A stretch of DNA of 33,635 bases from Microcaldota archaeon (GTDB lineage: Archaea > Micrarchaeota > Micrarchaeia > Norongarragalinales > Norongarragalinaceae): the NCBI GenBank assembly GCA_016212375.1, contig JACRGH010000019.1, positions 1 through 33,635 of the forward strand. The letters run 5' to 3'. Of the stretch, positions 31,255 to 33,635 are shown one piece after another. The translations under genes were made by a program, and so were the position numbers. Position 1 is the first letter of the stretch, and every line of letters begins with the position of its first letter. Under the pieces are notes generated by a model. It did not search any database. It worked only from the letters and a program-made list of their open reading frames with translations, and was not told the DNA's origin.

Positions 31255-32049
31255 ATGCCCCCGGAACCCGTTGGTCCGAAATGGATCGAAGAGCCCCACC
31301 TCATCACCAAACAGGTAGAGCCCCATCACATCGTGCTGCACGTGGGACCGTACGCGTTCGGTAAGGACCCGGTGCCGTTTTTTCTCGGCACGCACTTGAA
31401 GGAGTCGGAAGGCGGCATGCTTATCCTGCTGGACGCGCAGGGAAACGACAATGGTGCGAAAAATTGGCCGCGCCGGCTCCCTGCGGAATTCCTGCTGCCC
31501 CGCTATTCGGAAGAAAAAAGTAACAAAGATAGCCGGTTCGCCTCAAGTGCAGGAAGACCCAAGGTCTACGCCGAAACAATGGCGGGCCTGAACCGAAACG
31601 GCCGATATGGCCCACTGCTACTGCCCTATTTGCATTTCGAGAACGCGATGGACACATCCATCCGGGACGGGAAAGTGGACTGCATCATCGACCGCGGAAG
31701 CGCCGCGCATATCCTCAGCGGCAACGTGGACATCAAAAAATTGGAAAAAGAAGGCCGATTGGAAACCAAGATGCAAAACGCCATCCATCGGCTCGCAAGC
31801 GAATACCACCGCCTCCTCAAGCCCGGCGGCAGGCTCATCATGCTGTTCGATGACGCCCAAAAGTATCCGGAGAAATTCCACGAAGCGTTCCGCAAGATTG
31901 GCTTTGAAAAAATCGACGCTTACCGCCTCACCCCCGACGCGCCGTACCGGGTTCCACAGTTCGTCAACGGCACCAAAACAGAAGAGGTTGATTTGAACGT
32001 GAATAGTCACAACTATACCCATGCGCTGGTCGCGTTCAAGCGGGATTGA
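31255..32049 (+). CDS. Atypical SAM-methyltransferase-like protein B
   Basis: The protein has about 264 residues. It has the same layout as the gene at 27197: HHIVLHVGPYAFGKDP (motif I position), MLILLDAQG (acidic strand), a long insertion, then KVDCIIDRGSAAHI and EYHRLLKPGGRLIMLFDD, ending in a strand HALVAFKRD. The motif I glycines are weak (HVGPYAFGKD), so SAM binding is uncertain. Start: ATG 31255 or TTG 31231, neither with a clear SD. It stands between a lipoprotein gene and asnS. The pair looks like distant paralogues; the substrate is unknown. Confidence 0.55.
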   Translation: MPPEPVGPKWIEEPHLITKQVEPHHIVLHVGPYAFGKDPVPFFLGTHLKESEGGMLILLDAQGNDNGAKNWPRRLPAEFLLPRYSEEKSNKDSRFASSAGRPKVYAETMAGLNRNGRYGPLLLPYLHFENAMDTSIRDGKVDCIIDRGSAAHILSGNVDIKKLEKEGRLETKMQNAIHRLASEYHRLLKPGGRLIMLFDDAQKYPEKFHEAFRKIGFEKIDAYRLTPDAPYRVPQFVNGTKTEEVDLNVNSHNYTHALVAFKRD

Positions 32050-32063
32050 AAAAGAATAACGCC

Positions 32064-32168
32064 GATTGAGGGCTAGGGCCTTTCTTCGGAAAACTTCACC
32101 AATAACAAAAACGCAGGGGTACGCCCGGTTGAGCACCCTGAACCTTTTTTCGAAAAAGCTTCACCAAA
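32064..32168 (+). repeat. Imperfect direct repeat of about 40 nt
   Basis: Copy 1 (32064-32103) and copy 2 (32128-32168) share GGTTGAG-like starts, CCTTT-TTCG and CTTCACCAA blocks in the same order and spacing. Copy 2 contains the palindromic TTTTTTCGAAAAA. The pair fills the convergent gap between the methyltransferase-like gene and asnS. A duplicated terminator is possible. Confidence 0.4.
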
Positions 32169-32171
32169 AAA

Positions 32172-33461
32172 TTAAGGATAAGCGCGGTTAATCACACGGG
32201 GAAACGGCGTGGCATCCCGAATATGCTCCAAGCCACAAACCCAACGCACCAAACGCTCAACACCTAAACCATAGCCGGAGTGCTGGACCGAGCCGTACCT
32301 ACGAAGATCCAAATACCACGCGTAATTTTCCAGTTTCTCTCCGGCTTTTTCCAATTTGGCCTCAATGGTCTTCAAGTCCGTTTCGCGCTCCGAACCTCCA
32401 ATCAACTCGCCAAATCCTTTGGGCGCCAATAAGTCGTGGTTGTTCGCAGTGCCATCCGGGTTTTCTTTCATGTAAAACGGCTTCATCGAAGCGGGAAAAT
32501 GCGTGATGAAAATCGGTTGGGTTTTGTCATCCGTCAGGAGTTTTTCCTCGTCCGCGCCGAAGTCGTCGCCGTCCTTGATTTTGACGCCTTTTTTCTGCAA
32601 GCGTTTGATGGCCTCGGCATAAGGCACGCGTTCAAACGGCGCGGTTACGGCCGCCAACTCCTTGGCATCGCGACCCAATTCCGCCAACTCCTTTGTGTTT
32701 TCTTTCGCAATCCGGTGGCACACGTATTCCAGAAGGCGCTCCTCGAATTGCATGATACCCTCGTTGTCCACGTGCGCCGCTTCGCCCTCGAAGTGCCAGT
32801 ATTCCGTCAAGTGTTTGTTGGTCCGGCTTTTTTCGGCACGGAAAGACGGCGTAATGGCGTAGACTTTCTCCAAGGAAAAGATGAGTGCTTCCAAGTGCAA
32901 TTGGGCTGATTGGGACAAAAAGGCTTTTTTGCCAAAGTAGTCCAGTTCAAACAACGTGGAGCCGCCTTCGGCCGCCGAGGTGGTCAAAATGGGCGGCGTG
33001 GTCTCAAAATACCCCTCTTGCTTGCAAAAATCTCGGATAGCCGCCAACACGTTCGCTTTGATTCGCATAACGGCCGTCAATTCGCGCGAGCGGAGCCACA
33101 AATGGCGAACATCCAACAAAAACTCGGTCGATTGGTCCTTGGAAATGGGAAAGATTTCGGAAAAATGCAACACATCAAACGCCGAGGCGACCAACTCATA
33201 GCCGCCGTGCGCCCGGGCGTCCTTCTTGACGGTGCCCTCGACTATCACGGCCGATTCAATCAACGCCTTGGTGGCACCTTCAAAATGGTCATCCGAGACC
33301 ACGCCCTTCTTGACCGCGCATTGAATGACGCCGCTGGCATCGCGCACCACCACAAAATTGAGCTTGCCCTGCTGGCGCGTGCGGTAGATCCAACCGCGAA
33401 TCTTGACGGCTTTGCCTTCGGCGATCTCGCCATCCAAAATCCGCTCAATCGGGGTAAACAT
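32172..33461 (-). CDS. asnS: Asparaginyl-tRNA synthetase
   Basis: This 429-residue class IIb synthetase has an N-terminal OB-fold domain (VKIRGWIYRTRQQGKLNFVVVRDASGVIQC), then the catalytic domain: motif 2 in ITPSFRAEKSRTNKHLTEYWHFEGE, LSQSAQLHLEAL, and motif 3 in GYGLGVERLVRWVCGLEHIRDATPFPR. The LSQS-QLHLE and FRAEKSRTxxHLxEYW forms fit AsnRS better than AspRS. ATG 33461 is preferred to GTG 33464. Having AsnRS means the cell need not depend only on amidation of Asp-tRNA-Asn. It is transcribed away from the gene at the right edge. Confidence 0.93.
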   Translation of the reverse strand: MFTPIERILDGEIAEGKAVKIRGWIYRTRQQGKLNFVVVRDASGVIQCAVKKGVVSDDHFEGATKALIESAVIVEGTVKKDARAHGGYELVASAFDVLHFSEIFPISKDQSTEFLLDVRHLWLRSRELTAVMRIKANVLAAIRDFCKQEGYFETTPPILTTSAAEGGSTLFELDYFGKKAFLSQSAQLHLEALIFSLEKVYAITPSFRAEKSRTNKHLTEYWHFEGEAAHVDNEGIMQFEERLLEYVCHRIAKENTKELAELGRDAKELAAVTAPFERVPYAEAIKRLQKKGVKIKDGDDFGADEEKLLTDDKTQPIFITHFPASMKPFYMKENPDGTANNHDLLAPKGFGELIGGSERETDLKTIEAKLEKAGEKLENYAWYLDLRRYGSVQHSGYGLGVERLVRWVCGLEHIRDATPFPRVINRAYP

Positions 33462-33567
33462 CACAACGTCAACTCAAGCAAAAGAAGGAAAAGGAAAAAA
33501 GGTAAGGGTTTAGTTTTGTAGGTCGACCGAAAGGCGTAAGTTCTACTTTTTCGTACCTCTTTTGCTT

Positions 33568-33589
33568 GGGCGTCCCGACCAGGACGCCC
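33568..33589. other. 8-bp hairpin in a divergent intergenic region
   Basis: GGGCGTCC (33568-33575) and GGACGCCC (33582-33589) are perfect inverted repeats around a 6-nt loop. The interval lies between asnS (minus) and a gene starting at 33614 (plus), where terminators are not expected. An operator or a leader RNA structure is therefore possible. Confidence 0.4.
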
Positions 33590-33613
33590 CGCGCAAAAAA
33601 AGGCCCACCCGCC

Positions 33614-33635
33614 ATGACAGACGAAAAATACGTAC
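33614..33635 (+). CDS. Start of a gene cut by the window edge
   Basis: ATG 33614 opens MTDEKYV and runs off the right edge. Being divergent from asnS and after a structured gap, it is a plausible gene start, but only seven codons are visible. Confidence 0.3.

Noticed and set aside
1-33635. tRNA genes, CRISPR arrays, insertion sequences, prophage genes
   Set aside because: I found no TTCGA-type T-arm with an acceptor stem in the gaps, no regularly spaced identical repeats, and no transposase or phage structural gene.

Overview
The window reads as a piece of an archaeal chromosome. It carries a 5S rRNA with an archaeal promoter, the archaeal stalk set L1-L10-L12, L11, L21e, RNA polymerase subunit F (Rpb4), a TATA-binding-protein domain, archaeal-type DnaG, AlaRS with the archaeal N-terminal zinc module, AMP phosphorylase, an ADP-dependent sugar kinase and an ADP-type serine kinase (SerK). 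Genes that head transcription units often have a TATA-like box about 26 nt before the start codon (leaderless mRNA). Genes inside operons more often have a Shine-Dalgarno (SD) motif. I cannot place the lineage firmly. The compact layout and the many small orphan genes between core genes would fit a DPANN-like or otherwise poorly sampled archaeon, but that is inference.

Layout. 1-640: tail of a gene, 5S rRNA, a small membrane protein. 640-2940: rpl1-rpl10-rpl12 with a strong leader hairpin and a terminator. 2939-7323: a minus-strand pair (SecB-like protein plus orphan), a UlaG-like metallohydrolase, an orphan, an endonuclease IV-type enzyme, another orphan. 7423-10893: membrane-anchored DsbA-like thiol oxidoreductase, a 45-residue basic ORF, ADP-dependent sugar kinase, an orphan and a VapBC toxin-antitoxin pair. 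10906-15836: orphan and AMP phosphorylase on minus, AlaRS on plus. 15845-20814 (minus): a compact five-gene run serK - cystathionine beta-synthase/cysteine synthase - cystathionine gamma-lyase family - unknown 268-residue protein - cysS. 21206-23291: site-2 protease family, L11, an orphan and a 98-residue single-repeat TBP. 23655-27985: L21e-rpoF-DUF655, three non-conserved genes, ksgA and an atypical methyltransferase-like gene. 28052-30353 (minus): CBS-domain protein, small Toprim protein, DnaG. 30496-33635: lipoprotein, a second atypical methyltransferase-like protein, AsnRS and the first codons of another gene.

How the parts fit. SerK (O-phosphoserine), the CBS-like enzyme, the gamma-lyase family enzyme and CysRS make a route from serine to cysteine to Cys-tRNA, with one unexplained protein in the same run. 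ADP-dependent kinases release AMP, and the AMP phosphorylase in the same window is the enzyme that would consume it. The transcription and translation genes are interleaved with orphan genes.

Most worth a second look: the complete single-repeat TBP and its array of TATA-like elements; the unknown gene inside the cysteine operon; a Lys-to-Glu change in the phosphate-binding motif of AMP phosphorylase; a pair of related atypical methyltransferase-like proteins; structured non-coding elements at 788-810 and 2820-2904; and short ORFs at 8192 and 21803.
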